The position numbers and the translations under genes are program-made. Under the pieces are notes generated by a model. It saw nothing but the letters and a program-made list of their open reading frames with translations, was not told the origin of the DNA and searched no databases. From Brenneria alni (lineage in GTDB: Bacteria; Pseudomonadota; Gammaproteobacteria; Enterobacterales; Enterobacteriaceae): a stretch of 64,000 nucleotides of DNA. Within the stretch, counting starts at the first letter, position 1, and each line of letters begins with the position of its first letter. The DNA lies in the NCBI RefSeq assembly GCF_003666245.1, contig NZ_MJLZ01000002.1:144281-208280 (forward strand). Direction: 5' to 3'. Of the stretch, positions 46,598 to 56,979 are shown piece by piece.

Positions 46598-47635
46598 ATG
46601 ACTGATTCATTACAAAAGTCGATGGTGGCAAAAGTAGTTGGCATATCGTTAGTGATGTTGCTGGCTGCCTGTTCCAGCGATCAGCGCTATAAGCGTCAGG
46701 TGAGTGGCGATGAATCCTATCTGGAGACGCCGGCGCAGAAAGCGCTGAATACGCCGTCCGGTATGATTTTACCGGTGCAGAACGGGGATTATGATATACC
46801 GCGAGTCACCCTGAATGGTGCTGTAGGCAAAGAACTGGACATTCGTCCGCCGCTGCAACCATTGGCTTTGTTGAATGGTTCCCGTCCCCAGATCTCGGGT
46901 AGCACGGCAACGCTGTTATTGGAAAACAGTGCGCAAAACAGCCAGCTTTGGTCTCAGGTCGTTGGTATTTTACAAGATAAAGGCTTCACCATTGCCAGCC
47001 GCCAGGATGCTGACCAGACGTTGACGACGGATTGGATCCCCTGGACGCGTCAGGATGAAGATCTGCAATATCAGGGCCGTTACCAGATAGCCGTTCAGCA
47101 GCAAGGGTATCAGATAGCGCTGGTGGTTAAACTGCTGGCGTTACAGCAGCAGAATAATCCGGTCACTGAGCCTGCTCAAATTCAACGCTACACGGGGTTA
47201 ATGCTGAATACGATTAGTGAGTCATTGGACAGCCAGGCAACCGCACGTGAAAATGCGCTGGCAAACCGTACCAGCGGCACGCTGGATGTACAAAGCGGGG
47301 CCGACGATACCGGCTTGCCGCTGTTGGTGGTGCGCGGGCCTTATACTCTGGTATGGGAACGCTTGCCTGCGGCCTTGAACAAAATCGGTATGACGGTTAA
47401 CGATCGCAGCCGTCCTCAGGGTTCTGTTGCCATCACCTACAAGGAGCCGGGCAGCAGCGCGTGGGATGCGTTAGGCGCGAAAAATCCTGAGCTTCCCAAC
47501 GGTGATTACAAATTGCAGGTCGGCGATCTTGATAACCGCAGTAGCCTGCAATTTATTGATTCCAAAGGACATACGCTAAGTCAGTCGCAAAACGATGCGC
47601 TGGTGTCGGTATTCCAGGCGGCATTCAGTAAGTAA
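46598..47635 (+). CDS. bamC: Outer-membrane assembly lipoprotein BamC
   Basis: BamC is a lipoprotein subunit of the BAM complex that inserts outer-membrane beta-barrels. It has 345 residues (E. coli 344). The lipobox is LLAAC with the lipidated Cys25. The early conserved stretch [17 protein letters not shown] binds BamD, and two helix-grip domains follow, ending in [24 protein letters not shown]. It is 16 nt after dapA with AGGGAGAG upstream and is probably co-transcribed with it. Confidence 0.97.
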   Translation: MTDSLQKSMVAKVVGISLVMLLAACSSDQRYKRQVSGDESYLETPAQKALNTPSGMILPVQNGDYDIPRVTLNGAVGKELDIRPPLQPLALLNGSRPQISGSTATLLLENSAQNSQLWSQVVGILQDKGFTIASRQDADQTLTTDWIPWTRQDEDLQYQGRYQIAVQQQGYQIALVVKLLALQQQNNPVTEPAQIQRYTGLMLNTISESLDSQATARENALANRTSGTLDVQSGADDTGLPLLVVRGPYTLVWERLPAALNKIGMTVNDRSRPQGSVAITYKEPGSSAWDALGAKNPELPNGDYKLQVGDLDNRSSLQFIDSKGHTLSQSQNDALVSVFQAAFSK

Positions 47636-47640
47636 CTCAA

Positions 47641-47670
47641 AAGGGTCGGATTATCCGGCCCTTCTTTATT
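47641..47670 (+). terminator. Rho-independent terminator after bamC
   Basis: AAGGGTCGGA (47641-47650) pairs with TCCGGCCCTT (47654-47663, one G-T wobble) and is followed by CTTTATT, 5 nt after the bamC stop. Confidence 0.78.
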
Positions 47671-47747
47671 AAACAATTTTATTAAACAATCTGGGCGTTA
47701 AATCTCGGGCCGCGCGCGTTTGGCCCTCACTGTGTGGAGTAATAAAG

Positions 47748-48461
47748 ATGCAAAAGCTAGCTGAGTTGTATCGTGGAAAGGCGAAGACTGTCTACACCAC
47801 CGAAGATCCTGACCTGCTGGTGCTGGAGTTTCGCAATGATACGTCAGCAGGGGACGGTGCTCGCATTGAGCAGTTTGATCGCAAGGGTATGGTGAATAAC
47901 AAATTCAACCATTTCATCATGAGCAAACTGGAAGAGGCAGGGATCCCGACCCAAATGGTGAGCCTGCTTTCGGATAATGAAGTGCTGGTGAAAAAACTGG
48001 AGATGGTGCCGGTAGAATGTGTTGTGCGTAACCGCGCCGCAGGTTCTCTGGTAAAGCGGCTGGGTATTGAAGAAGGGATTGTACTGAATCCGCCCTTGTT
48101 TGACCTGTTTCTGAAAAATGATGCCATGCACGATCCGATGGTCAACGAGTCTTACTGCAAAACATTCGGTTGGGTGAGTGAAGAAAATCTCTCGCGCATG
48201 AAAGAACTTAGCTACAAGGCGAATGATGTCCTGAGCAAACTGTTTGACGATGCCGGCCTGATTCTGGTGGATTTCAAACTGGAATTCGGTTTGTTCAACG
48301 GTGAAGTGGTGCTGGGTGATGAGTTCTCGCCAGACGGCAGCCGCCTGTGGGATAAAGCCACACTGAATAAAATGGACAAAGATCGTTTCCGCCAAAGCCT
48401 CGGCGGCCTGATTGAAGCGTACGAAGAAGTCGCACATCGTCTCGGCGTAAAATTAGACTAA
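47748..48461 (+). CDS. purC: SAICAR synthetase PurC
   Basis: PurC makes SAICAR from CAIR and aspartate with ATP (purine synthesis). At 237 residues it has exactly the E. coli length and is nearly identical. [14 protein letters not shown] (residues 3-16) is the ATP-binding N-terminus; [15 protein letters not shown] and LVDFKLEFG are conserved substrate and ATP elements. GTGTGGAGTAATAAAG precedes the ATG. No convincing PurR box is seen in the 112-bp gap to bamC, although CGCGCGTTTGG at about 47712 is weakly similar. Confidence 0.98.
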   Translation: MQKLAELYRGKAKTVYTTEDPDLLVLEFRNDTSAGDGARIEQFDRKGMVNNKFNHFIMSKLEEAGIPTQMVSLLSDNEVLVKKLEMVPVECVVRNRAAGSLVKRLGIEEGIVLNPPLFDLFLKNDAMHDPMVNESYCKTFGWVSEENLSRMKELSYKANDVLSKLFDDAGLILVDFKLEFGLFNGEVVLGDEFSPDGSRLWDKATLNKMDKDRFRQSLGGLIEAYEEVAHRLGVKLD

Positions 48462-48483
48462 CAGCGCAATCGTTTCCGTTCAG

Positions 48484-48520
48484 GGTTGTCAGATACCAGA
48501 TAGGTCTGACAACCTATACG
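48484..48520 (+). terminator. Probable terminator after purC
   Basis: GGTTGTCAGA (48484-48493) and TCTGACAACC (48505-48514) form a perfect 10-bp stem with an 11-nt loop. TATACGTCTTTT follows. Confidence 0.55.
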
Positions 48521-48641
48521 TCTTTTCATTCGTGATTAATATTCATGTCCGATATCATCCTGCTCTGACTACCTATTAGTGCTATTATTTCCGCCCTCTA
48601 ACTCGCTATTTTATTTTCTGCTATACGGGCAAGGATTTTTC

Positions 48642-49094
48642 ATGGCCTATTTTGATCCGACGCTGTTAATTTTATTGGTGCTGGCCGGACTGGGTATCAT
48701 CAGCCATAACATGACCGTTACGCTGGCCATTCTGGTTTTACTGGCTGTTCGCATTACACCGCTGAATAACTATTTCCCGTGGGTGGAGAAATACGGCCTG
48801 AGCATTGGCATCGTCATCCTTACCATTGGCGTAATGGCCCCTATCGCCAGCGGAAAAATCAGCGCCAGTGAGGTGATACAGTCTTTTCTGCACTGGAAAT
48901 CGCTACTGGCGATTGTTATTGGCATCGTGGTTTCCTGGTTAGGGGGACGAGGCGTTTCCCTGATGAGTAACCAACCGTCTGTGGTTGCCGGACTGCTGGT
49001 CGGTACGGTGATGGGCGTTGCGTTGTTCCGCGGCGTTCCGGTCGGGCCATTGATTGCCGCCGGTTTGCTCTCTTTGCTTATCGGCAAAACCTGA
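48642..49094 (+). CDS. DUF441 family membrane protein (YeaL-like)
   Basis: This 150-residue inner-membrane protein has four hydrophobic helices (about 5-22, 48-66, 80-100, 110-145). It is related to E. coli YeaL (DUF441, 148 residues). Its function is not established. Start ATG at 48642 follows AAGGATTTTTC. An open extension upstream to 48579 has no support. It takes the place that ypfJ has in the E. coli purC-ypfJ-tmcA order. tmcA starts 15 nt after it, so they may share a transcript. Confidence 0.9.
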   Translation: MAYFDPTLLILLVLAGLGIISHNMTVTLAILVLLAVRITPLNNYFPWVEKYGLSIGIVILTIGVMAPIASGKISASEVIQSFLHWKSLLAIVIGIVVSWLGGRGVSLMSNQPSVVAGLLVGTVMGVALFRGVPVGPLIAAGLLSLLIGKT

Positions 49095-49109
49095 TCGTCT
49101 CCGCTACCG

Positions 49110-51164
49110 ATGGCCAGCGTCTCTTCTGATTTCGTCAACAGCCAGCGCCAACAACTGCGTGACGGCGTTCGCCGTCTGATCGTGTTCAGCGGGGAAGCCG
49201 ACTGGTGTGAAAGTCAGGCGCTAACCTTCCGCCGTCAACTGGATGGTGACTGGTTATGGATCGGCCCTTATGCGCCGCCCGGTATGACATCATTGCCTGC
49301 CAGCAAAGTGCGCACGTTGCTTGGGCGGGAATTCACCCACGCGGTATTTGACGCCCGGCAGGGGCTGGATGTGGAGGCGTGGGCGATGCTGGCGGGTACG
49401 CTGCGGGCGGGGAGTTGGTTGATACTGCTGGCGCCTGAATGGCAATCGTGGGTGAATCAACCGGATAAAGACAGCCTGCGCTGGTGCGAGCAGCCTCAGC
49501 CCATCTCCACCCCCCGTTTTGTCCGGCATCTTCAGCGGCATTTGCTGACGGATGATGAGGTAACCATTTGGCATCAGGGGGAGAAGTTGGTCATCAGGCC
49601 GCTTCATTCCCGAGCGGATTGGCAGCCTGCCTGCGGAGCGCCGACCAACCAGCAACGGCGCATTCTGCAACAATTATGTGTTGCGCCGCCGGGCGTTTAT
49701 GTGGTCACTGCTCCGCGTGGCCGGGGCAAGTCGGCGCTGGCGGGTATGTTGACGCAGTGCCGGACGGCAACGTGCTGGATCACCGCGCCCTCCCGCTCTG
49801 CGGCGGAGGTATTGCAACGCTACGCCTGCGAGGATACGCCATTCTGGGCGCCGGATGCATTGCTGGAATATTGCCGCCTTAATCCGTTGCCTGCGGTTGA
49901 CTGGCTGTTGATCGATGAGGCGGCGGCTATTCCCTCTTCGGTACTGACGGCGCTGCTACCGCATTTTCCCCGTATTTTGATGACCACCACCGTGCAGGGA
50001 TATGAAGGCACCGGGCGCGGTTTCTTACTGAAGTTTTGTGCGTCACTGCCGCAATGGCAAGCGTTCACCCTGGATGAACCTTTACGCTGGGCTAAAAACG
50101 ATCCGCTGGAACGCGTACTGGATAATGCGCTGTTGTTTACCGAGTCATATGACGATGCCAAGCCTGTTCAACCACGCTCTGTACCCGAACTCAGAGAAGA
50201 AAGCGCTGACGATTGGCTACGGCAGCCGCAGCGTTTACAGCAGTGCTATGCTTTGTTGTGCAGCGCTCACTATCGCACCTCGCCCCTTGATTTACGCCGC
50301 CTGTTGGACGCGCCCGGTATGCAGGTGTGCAGCGCCAGTATATCTGGTGCGTTAAGTGGTGTGGTGTGGATGGTGGAGGAAGGCGGCTTATCCGCAGAGC
50401 TGGCGCATGAAGTTTGGGCCGGGCGTCGACGTCCGCGTGGCAATCTGGTGGCGCAATCCCTGGCCGCACATGCCGGGCAATGGACTGCGCCGATGCGCCG
50501 TTCCCGCCGCATCAGCCGTATTGCGATAGCGGCTGCTTACCGGCGACAGGGCATAGGGCGTACCTTAATCGAGCACCAAAAACAGTCTGCACAATTACAA
50601 GGATTGGACTATCTGTCAGTCAGTTTTGGTTATCAGCCAGATCTGTGGGCATTCTGGCGGTCATGCGGCTTTCAACTGGTGCGCATCGGCAGCCATCTTG
50701 AAGCCAGCAGCGGTTGCTACAGTGCAATGGCGTTATTGCCTTTGAGCGCCGAAGGTCAATCGCTGGTGGCGCAGGGCACACGACAACTGGCGCGGGACTG
50801 GTTCTGGCTGCGTCAGATGATTGCGCTGGATTTGCCATTACCGCTGGATAAGACGACCGATCTGGATCAGGAGGACTGGCGCACGCTGGCTGGATTTGCT
50901 TTTGCCCGTCGACCGATGGAATCAAGTTTTGCCGCGCTGTCCCGGCTGGTGCATGGTTCCGCACAAACGCTGCCTGCGCTAGGTCTGCTGGTTAAGCAAC
51001 CGCTGAATAGTGAACAGTGCGTGAAAACCCTCGCTCTGCCGGGGAAAAAAGCGTTGTTGCAACGCTGGCGCGAAGAAACCGCCAGCGCCCTGCAACAGTA
51101 TGATGCACAAGCGTGTTATCACTGGCGGTTATGGGTGGAGAATCGCTTTATTTCGGATAGATAG
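49110..51164 (+). CDS. tmcA: tRNA(Met) cytidine acetyltransferase TmcA
   Basis: TmcA forms N4-acetylcytidine at the wobble base of elongator tRNA-Met using acetyl-CoA and ATP. It has 684 residues (E. coli 671). Domains: N-terminal DUF1726 (about 1-150), RNA-helicase-like ATPase with Walker A APRGRGKS (201-208) and LLIDEAAAIP (about 270), GNAT acetyltransferase (about 390-540; RISRIAIAAAYRRQGIGRTLI), and a C-terminal tRNA-binding part. The ATG at 49110 is 15 nt after the DUF441 gene. After it, insertion 2 replaces the E. coli neighbour ypfH. Confidence 0.96.
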   Translation: MASVSSDFVNSQRQQLRDGVRRLIVFSGEADWCESQALTFRRQLDGDWLWIGPYAPPGMTSLPASKVRTLLGREFTHAVFDARQGLDVEAWAMLAGTLRAGSWLILLAPEWQSWVNQPDKDSLRWCEQPQPISTPRFVRHLQRHLLTDDEVTIWHQGEKLVIRPLHSRADWQPACGAPTNQQRRILQQLCVAPPGVYVVTAPRGRGKSALAGMLTQCRTATCWITAPSRSAAEVLQRYACEDTPFWAPDALLEYCRLNPLPAVDWLLIDEAAAIPSSVLTALLPHFPRILMTTTVQGYEGTGRGFLLKFCASLPQWQAFTLDEPLRWAKNDPLERVLDNALLFTESYDDAKPVQPRSVPELREESADDWLRQPQRLQQCYALLCSAHYRTSPLDLRRLLDAPGMQVCSASISGALSGVVWMVEEGGLSAELAHEVWAGRRRPRGNLVAQSLAAHAGQWTAPMRRSRRISRIAIAAAYRRQGIGRTLIEHQKQSAQLQGLDYLSVSFGYQPDLWAFWRSCGFQLVRIGSHLEASSGCYSAMALLPLSAEGQSLVAQGTRQLARDWFWLRQMIALDLPLPLDKTTDLDQEDWRTLAGFAFARRPMESSFAALSRLVHGSAQTLPALGLLVKQPLNSEQCVKTLALPGKKALLQRWREETASALQQYDAQACYHWRLWVENRFISDR

Positions 51165-51320
51165 CGCTAAGTGGTTTACTGTCTGGGATAGGACGTCAAC
51201 AAAAACCATCCATTAGTATTTTTCTGCAAACCACTCATGAGTCTCTGCAACTAAACCAAATTAGAAGTTTCATCTAGTTGTAAAAACTGGAATATCTTGT
51301 TCAAGATAACGGGTGGATTA

Positions 51321-51352
51321 CCAGAGTCAGGCGGTGTTGCCCCTGACTCTGG
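51321..51352. terminator. Hairpin after atoB, near the left edge of insertion 2
   Basis: CCAGAGTCAGG (51321-51331) pairs perfectly with CCTGACTCTGG (51342-51352) over a 10-nt loop, 18 nt beyond the atoB stop. It has no T-run. It is likely a 3' end for the minus-strand operon. Confidence 0.5.
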
Positions 51353-51369
51353 CGTGAATCGACTGAAAA

Positions 51370-52548
51370 TCATATACGCTCAATAATCATGGCGATACCT
51401 TGTCCGCCACCGATACACAACGTTGCCAGCCCCAGCGTTTTATCGTAGCTGTGCAGCGCGTGAACCAGCGTGACCAAAATACGGGCGCCGCTGGCGCCAA
51501 TAGGGTGGCCTAGTGCAATGGCGCCGCCGTTGACGTTAACTTTTTCTGGATCGAGCTGTAAATCGCGTTGTACCGCCAGATATTGTGCGGCGAAGGCTTC
51601 ATTGGCTTCGATTAAATCGATGTCGCCAATGGTCAGGCCCGCTTTGATGAGTGCTTTCTGCGTAGCCGGGATCGGGCCTAACCCCATCACTTCGCTCGGT
51701 ACGCCAGCAGAGGCCCAACTGCGGATCCGCGCCAGCGGTTTAATACCTTGCTGTATTGCCTGTGACTCACGCATCAGTATGAGCGTGGCGGCGGCATCGT
51801 TAATACCAGAGGCATTCCCGGCGGTGACGGTGCCGTCGGCAGAGAAGGCCGGACGGAGCTTGGCCAGTGATTCCAGTGTCGTATCGGCACGCGGGAATTC
51901 GTCCTGCGCGAAAATACGGATTTCTTTCTTGCTGCGCAGTGATATCGGGGTAATTTCCGCCTTGAAGCGACCGCTTTCAATCGCCGCCACCGCTTTTTGC
52001 TGCGATGCCAGCGCGACCTGATCCTGCTCTTCTCGCGTCAGATGGTAGCGCTCCGCGATATTTTCCGCTGTGGTGCCCATGTGGTAATCATTAAAGGCGC
52101 ACCACAAGCCGTCCTGAATCATGATATCGATCAGTTTGCCGTGGCCCATGCGGTAACCGTGACGCGCTTTTTCCAGCAGATAGGGTGCAGCGCTCATATT
52201 TTCCATACCGCCAGTGATACAGACCTGATTATCACCGGACAGAATAGACTGGGCGCCCAGCGCAACCGCTTTCAAGCCGGAGCCACAGACCTTACTGACC
52301 GTAAATGACGGGGTTTCTATGGCGATACCCGCGGCAATGCCAGCCTGATGCGCAGGGTTCTGCCCCAGCCCCGCCTGTAGCACGTTACCCAGAATGACTT
52401 CATCAATCGTCAGGTTATCCGGTAATACCGACAGACAGTCACGCATGGTGGCGGAAGCCATGTCAATAGCAGACGTATTTGCCAGGCTACCGGCAAATTT
52501 GCCAATAGCGGTTCTTTTGGCATTCACAATAACAACGGAATCGTTCAT
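51370..52548 (-). CDS. atoB: Acetyl-CoA acetyltransferase (AtoB-type thiolase)
   Basis: This 392-residue biosynthetic/degradative thiolase splits acetoacetyl-CoA into two acetyl-CoA. The active-site triad is visible: Cys88 ([10 protein letters not shown]), His348 ([10 protein letters not shown]) and Cys378 (LCIGGGQG). AATCGAGGCGACC precedes the ATG. It is last gene of the five-gene operon for the terminal steps of the insertion-2 pathway, 11 nt after the CoA-transferase beta subunit. Confidence 0.94.
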   Translation of the reverse strand: MNDSVVIVNAKRTAIGKFAGSLANTSAIDMASATMRDCLSVLPDNLTIDEVILGNVLQAGLGQNPAHQAGIAAGIAIETPSFTVSKVCGSGLKAVALGAQSILSGDNQVCITGGMENMSAAPYLLEKARHGYRMGHGKLIDIMIQDGLWCAFNDYHMGTTAENIAERYHLTREEQDQVALASQQKAVAAIESGRFKAEITPISLRSKKEIRIFAQDEFPRADTTLESLAKLRPAFSADGTVTAGNASGINDAAATLILMRESQAIQQGIKPLARIRSWASAGVPSEVMGLGPIPATQKALIKAGLTIGDIDLIEANEAFAAQYLAVQRDLQLDPEKVNVNGGAIALGHPIGASGARILVTLVHALHSYDKTLGLATLCIGGGQGIAMIIERI

Positions 52549-52559
52549 GGTCGCCTCGA

Positions 52560-53207
52560 TTAATCTATTTTCATCGGTTGTAATTCAGGGGAGACAATAA
52601 AGTCCGCTTCGGTTTTTTGACGCAATACTTCCACGGAAATATCAGGACTGATTTCACTCAGCACCATTTGTTGCTGAATAAAATGGAATACCGCCAGTTC
52701 GGTAACCACCATGCTGACTTTATTTACTGCTGTAAGAGGATAAGTACACTGATGTAATAATTTGGCATCGCCATTTTTGGCGCAGTGCTCCAGAGCGATA
52801 ATCACTTTCTTCGCACCGACCACCAGATCCATAGCGCCGCCCATACCAGGAACCATTTTCCCCGGCACCATCCAGTTAGCCAGGCTGCCGTGCTCGTCGA
52901 CCTGTAGGCCGCCCAGCACACAAATATCCACATGGCCGCCGCGGATTAACGCAAAAGAAAACGCGCTGTCGAACATGGCTGCGCCCGGCACCATGCCGCA
53001 CGGTTGCCCCCCGGCGTTAACCAGATCACTGTCGGGCGTGGTTATGGCGCCTAATCCCAGAAAGCCGTTCTCAGATTGGAAGGTAACCTGAATACCATCT
53101 GGAACGTAGTTCGCGACTTTCGTCGGCAGGCCGATGCCTAAATTAACCACATCACCATTTTTCAGTTCTAATGCCACCCGACGGGCGATTAATTCTTTAG
53201 CATCCAT
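52560..53207 (-). CDS. atoA: Acetoacetate CoA-transferase beta subunit (AtoA-type)
   Basis: This 215-residue subunit has the catalytic Glu46 in SENGFLGLG, on which the CoA thioester forms. Together with the alpha subunit it moves CoA from acetyl- or succinyl-CoA to acetoacetate. The start ATG at 53207 overlaps the alpha-subunit stop (TAATG). An open extension upstream to 53261 lies inside that gene and is rejected. It closely matches E. coli AtoA. Confidence 0.94.
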   Translation of the reverse strand: MDAKELIARRVALELKNGDVVNLGIGLPTKVANYVPDGIQVTFQSENGFLGLGAITTPDSDLVNAGGQPCGMVPGAAMFDSAFSFALIRGGHVDICVLGGLQVDEHGSLANWMVPGKMVPGMGGAMDLVVGAKKVIIALEHCAKNGDAKLLHQCTYPLTAVNKVSMVVTELAVFHFIQQQMVLSEISPDISVEVLRQKTEADFIVSPELQPMKID

Positions 53208-53863
53208 TATTTTTCTCCCGGATAAAGGTGATCGACCAGTGCGCCAGGGGTGACAATACATTCCGGCGCTAATTGTCCGACCGGAACAACCTGCTCACAT
53301 TGCGCAATGACTTTGCTGGCAGCGAGTGCAATAAGTGGGTTGAAATTACGTGCGGTGAGTCTGTAAATAAGGTTTCCGCTGGTGTCGGCAATACTGGCTT
53401 GTAAAATAGCCAAATCCGCTTTTAACGGCAGTTCTAATAAATAGGCAATATTATCAATTGTTATTTTTTGTTTATTATCTTCGACCACCGTGCCTACGCC
53501 GGTAGGCGTTAAAAAACCGCCTAAGCCTGCACCACCGCTGCGAATACGTTCGGCCAGCGTACCCTGCGGCACCAGTTCGACCTCCATTTCGCCGGCAATC
53601 ATGCGGCGACCGGTTTCCGGGTTAGTGCCGATATGCGAAGCGATGACTTTCTTTACCTGACCATTGGCAATTAACGGGCCGACGCCGGTATCAACGAATC
53701 CGGTATCATTACCAATAATGGTTAAATCAGAGACGCCGGATTTAATGATTTCATCTACTAATAATTTCGGTGTTCCGACGCCCATAAAACCACCGAACAT
53801 AATAGTCATTCCATCATATAAATATGAGCGGAAATGGCTGGCATCAATGATTTTGCTATTCAT
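53207..53863 (-). CDS. atoD: Acetoacetate CoA-transferase alpha subunit (AtoD-type)
   Basis: This 218-residue protein is the CoA-binding subunit. The Gly-rich motif is GGFMGVGTP (24-32), followed by [15 protein letters not shown] and [16 protein letters not shown], all typical of AtoD/ScoA. Overall close to E. coli AtoD (220). ATGGAGTTACAAT precedes the ATG at 53863. It is 82 nt after the AtuA small subunit gene. The E. coli ato order (DAEB) differs, since here no atoE is present. Confidence 0.94.
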   Translation of the reverse strand: MNSKIIDASHFRSYLYDGMTIMFGGFMGVGTPKLLVDEIIKSGVSDLTIIGNDTGFVDTGVGPLIANGQVKKVIASHIGTNPETGRRMIAGEMEVELVPQGTLAERIRSGGAGLGGFLTPTGVGTVVEDNKQKITIDNIAYLLELPLKADLAILQASIADTSGNLIYRLTARNFNPLIALAASKVIAQCEQVVPVGQLAPECIVTPGALVDHLYPGEK

Positions 53864-53945
53864 TGTATTGTAACTCCATGAAAATGGCCGAGAGAGGCCA
53901 AAGCGGGTAATAAATTACCCGCCGGTAAACAGAGATGAATGATGA

Positions 53946-54245
53946 TTAAATATCGATATCTAATATTGCGGAGCTTAATCCCTTACCGTGCATATCTAAT
54001 GCCAATGAACGGGTTACACCCCCGCCCAATGCGCCGTACATAACAAAATTCAATGCCCCGATGGCTGGTAATTCATAGCGGACAACATCACCGGTAACAA
54101 TATCGGCAAACCACGTTTTGACTTTTTCTGTGGTTATTTTTTCTTTCAGCAATTCATAATCTTCAATATGGTAGGCAATAAGAGAAATATTGGAGGTATT
54201 TCCTTTATCCCCGGTACGGGAATGGGCAATTTCACGCAGTTTCAT
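53946..54245 (-). CDS. AtuA-associated small subunit (AtuA C-terminal-like domain)
   Basis: This 99-residue protein resembles the C-terminal domain that follows DUF1446 in one-chain AtuA proteins. It starts KLREIAHSRTGDKGNTSNISLIAY and ends in a Gly-rich GALGGGVTRSLALDMHGKGLS. Its ATG overlaps the large-subunit stop (TAATG), consistent with a two-chain complex. The biochemical role is not established. Confidence 0.85.
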   Translation of the reverse strand: MKLREIAHSRTGDKGNTSNISLIAYHIEDYELLKEKITTEKVKTWFADIVTGDVVRYELPAIGALNFVMYGALGGGVTRSLALDMHGKGLSSAILDIDI

Positions 54246-55585
54246 TATTTAATCTCCAGATAATCAGCGGCAGGCGTTACGAGGGCGCGAGACAGTAAAG
54301 TGGAATCCATCGCCAAAATCTCTTTTACGGCTTTGTTGACGCCACCCCCGCCAGCAGGGCCGTTGGTATAAAGCGTTTCGACTTCATTACCGATTTTGAC
54401 GGCCTGCGCTCTTGAGGTGCAACGAGCCGCCACGCGGACTCGCACTTCGTATGGCTGGCTGTCCTGTGAACGCTGGGCGCCATGCAGGGCATCAACGCCG
54501 ATCAGATCGTAACGAACTTCCTGCGGTTCAAATTGGCAGAGGGCGAAACGGTTTTTAACGATATCCAGCGCCAGACGACCGCGTGCCACAGCGCCAGGGC
54601 CGGCATAGGAGATTTCACCTTCGCCAATAAAACCATCCTGATAACCGACGGATACTTTCAACGTGTCGGTTTTTTCCCGACCGGTGGCACCCTGCACACG
54701 CACGCGATCCTCGCCATCCTGAGTGAAAGTGACATGGCTGAAATCAGCAATCACATCGGGCGTGGTGTAGCTATCCGGACGGTGGATCTCGTATAGCAAC
54801 TGCTCTTTACAGGTATCGACGCAGACACATCCGCCGGAACCTTCGACTTTGGTAATTACCGCGCAACCATCTTCGGTGATCTCCGCGATAGGGAAGCCGA
54901 GGCGATCCAGATTCGGAATGTCTTTGAAGCCCGGATCGGCGTAATAGCCGCCGGTGATTTGACCGGCACATTCCAGCAGATGACCGATGCAGGTGCCTTT
55001 ACCCAAACGATCCCAGTCATCGGCAGCCCAGTTGAATTCATACATCATGGCGGACAGGAACAGAGACGGGTCGGAAACACGCCCGGCGATGATGATATCC
55101 GCGCCCTGACGCAATGCTTCAACCAGTGCATCCGCCCCCAGATAGGCATTGGCGGAAATAATATCTTTGCCGCATGAGGAAATGGGCTTGCCAATCTCAT
55201 CCAGACGGGCATCGTGGGTGAGCAGCATGGTATATACATCGTCACCGGTTACAACGGCGATTTTTAACTGTTTTGCCCCCAGTTCCCTGGCGATTTCCAA
55301 CACACGCTGACCTGCGGCAACCGGGTTGGCGGAACCCATGTTGGTGATAATTTTGATCCCTTTCTCCAGACAGAGTGGCAACACGGCGTGCATTCTGTCA
55401 GCCAACAGTTCGTTATAGCCTTTCTGTGGATCCTGCTGTTTCTGTTTCTGGCCGATGGCGATGGTACGTTCCGCCAGACATTCAAAAACCAAATATTGAA
55501 TGTCACCTTTTTGCGCCAGTTCAACGGCGGGTTCGATACGATCTCCGGCGTAGCCGGCCCCGGAACCAATACGGATAGTTTTCAT
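54245..55585 (-). CDS. AtuA family / DUF1446 protein, large subunit
   Basis: This 446-residue protein of the DUF1446 family (AtuA, needed for acyclic terpene use in Pseudomonas) has no assigned enzymatic activity. Conserved pieces: IRIGSGAGYAGDRIEPAVEL at the start, GSANPVAAGQRV, CGKDIISANAYLGAD, AGRVSDPSLFLS and the CVCVDTCKEQLLYEIHRPD region. AAAAGGTATTTCT precedes the ATG. It lies between the CitMHS transporter and the CoA-transferase genes, so it probably acts on the imported carboxylate or a product of it. Confidence 0.88.
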   Translation of the reverse strand: MKTIRIGSGAGYAGDRIEPAVELAQKGDIQYLVFECLAERTIAIGQKQKQQDPQKGYNELLADRMHAVLPLCLEKGIKIITNMGSANPVAAGQRVLEIARELGAKQLKIAVVTGDDVYTMLLTHDARLDEIGKPISSCGKDIISANAYLGADALVEALRQGADIIIAGRVSDPSLFLSAMMYEFNWAADDWDRLGKGTCIGHLLECAGQITGGYYADPGFKDIPNLDRLGFPIAEITEDGCAVITKVEGSGGCVCVDTCKEQLLYEIHRPDSYTTPDVIADFSHVTFTQDGEDRVRVQGATGREKTDTLKVSVGYQDGFIGEGEISYAGPGAVARGRLALDIVKNRFALCQFEPQEVRYDLIGVDALHGAQRSQDSQPYEVRVRVAARCTSRAQAVKIGNEVETLYTNGPAGGGGVNKAVKEILAMDSTLLSRALVTPAADYLEIK

Positions 55586-55656
55586 AGAAATACCTTTTAG
55601 TAATTAAACGTGTCTGTTGTCGTAATCTGTTTTAAAAACATTCGGTGTTGATTCTT

Positions 55657-56979
55657 CTATATTGGGAATACCCCGAAGATTACGCAGGCGAACGTCATGA
55701 TGACGCTGGCGGCCCAGAGCACAGGAATGGAGAACTTCTGGTGGTCGGCTAAATCTACACCGGCCAGGCTGACCAACAGGAACGTGGCGGGAGTCAACGG
55801 GCTAACCGGGAAGCCGGTGGTCATCTGTCCAAGAACAGATGCCTGAGCGACCTGAATAGGCGGTACGCCTAACATATCCACAGTGTGGGCAATGACGGGC
55901 ATAATGCCGAAGTAGTAGGAATCCGGGTCGAACACCATACTCAGCGGCATGGAAATCAGGCCGACAATGAACGGAATGTGTGAGGCGAACGATTCAGGCA
56001 CGAAGCCGACGGCGGCCAAAGACATGGCTTTCAGCATACCGGTACCGCTCATGATGCCGGTAAACGCGCCAGCGGCGAACAATATGCTGGCCATCATCAG
56101 GGCGGCTTTGGCATGGGCGTTGATCCGCTCTTTTTGCATTTCCACATTGGGGTAGTTGAACATCAGCGCCAGCGTCAGGGCGATCATAAAGGCCACCGTC
56201 GGCGAGATTTTGGTAAAGACCATAGTTCCGATAACGGCAATGACCAGCGCAATATTGAGCCAGAAAAGGTGAGGACGGCGTAATGCTTTTTCGGCATCGG
56301 TCAGTTGTTTGACATGTTGCTCGCTACCGATGTTGTGGGCACCGTCGGTCAGTGGATTACCAGATGCCAGACCCAGACGTTTTTCCTCTTTTTTACCCCA
56401 GTAATAACCCATCAGCACCATGAAAGTCAGTCCACAGAGCTGTGCCGGGATCAAAGGGATGAATAAATCGTGGGTGGAGATGTTCAAGGCCGCCGCCGCA
56501 CGGATCATTGGGCCGGTCCACGGCAGGAAGTTGACCCCGGCGCTAAGAGCGGTAATCCCCACCAGGATGCGTTTATCCATACCGAGCTTGTTAAACAGCG
56601 GCAGCATGGCCGGTATTGTTATCAGGAATGTCACCGCGCCGTTGCCATCCAGGTGGGCAATAAGCGCCAGCACGCCAGTACCAATGATGATTTTGACCGG
56701 GTTTGTTCCCACAATCCGTAAAATTACCTTAATGATTGGGTCAAACATGCCCGCATCGGTCACGACGCCGAAAAAGGCAATGGCAAATACAAACATGGCT
56801 GCCATAGGCGCTAATTTGGTAATACCATCAACAACATATTTAGCCGTGTCTGTACCACTTCCTGCCACGAGCGCGCCAATTACCGGGATAACAATTAAGG
56901 CCACCAACGGTGACATTCGTTTAGTCATGATGAAAAATAGCAGGGTGGCTATAGTAAACACCCCGATTAGGGCCAGCAT
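55657..56979 (-). CDS. CitMHS family carboxylate transporter
   Basis: This 440-residue inner-membrane secondary transporter of the CitM/CitH (metal-citrate:H+) family has about 12 helices with a central polar loop (about 195-235). Typical motifs: GNGAVTFLITIPAMLPL and PLTPATFLLVSLAGVDL, plus VFDPDSYYFGIMPVI. AGGAGTTCTTT precedes the ATG. It is first gene of the insertion-2 operon, divergent from the LysR regulator. The substrate is probably a di- or tricarboxylate (citrate, malate-like or methylated derivative); unknown. Confidence 0.92.
   Translation of the reverse strand: MLALIGVFTIATLLFFIMTKRMSPLVALIVIPVIGALVAGSGTDTAKYVVDGITKLAPMAAMFVFAIAFFGVVTDAGMFDPIIKVILRIVGTNPVKIIIGTGVLALIAHLDGNGAVTFLITIPAMLPLFNKLGMDKRILVGITALSAGVNFLPWTGPMIRAAAALNISTHDLFIPLIPAQLCGLTFMVLMGYYWGKKEEKRLGLASGNPLTDGAHNIGSEQHVKQLTDAEKALRRPHLFWLNIALVIAVIGTMVFTKISPTVAFMIALTLALMFNYPNVEMQKERINAHAKAALMMASILFAAGAFTGIMSGTGMLKAMSLAAVGFVPESFASHIPFIVGLISMPLSMVFDPDSYYFGIMPVIAHTVDMLGVPPIQVAQASVLGQMTTGFPVSPLTPATFLLVSLAGVDLADHQKFSIPVLWAASVIMTFACVIFGVFPI

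Noticed and set aside
47700..47747. PurR site in front of purC
   Set aside because: CGCGCGTTTGG resembles half of a PurR box only. The palindrome is not there, unlike the clear box at purM.
48579..48641. Longer N-terminus for the DUF441 protein
   Set aside because: The upstream codons give a stretch not found in YeaL-like proteins, and AAGGATTTTTC fits the ATG at 48642.
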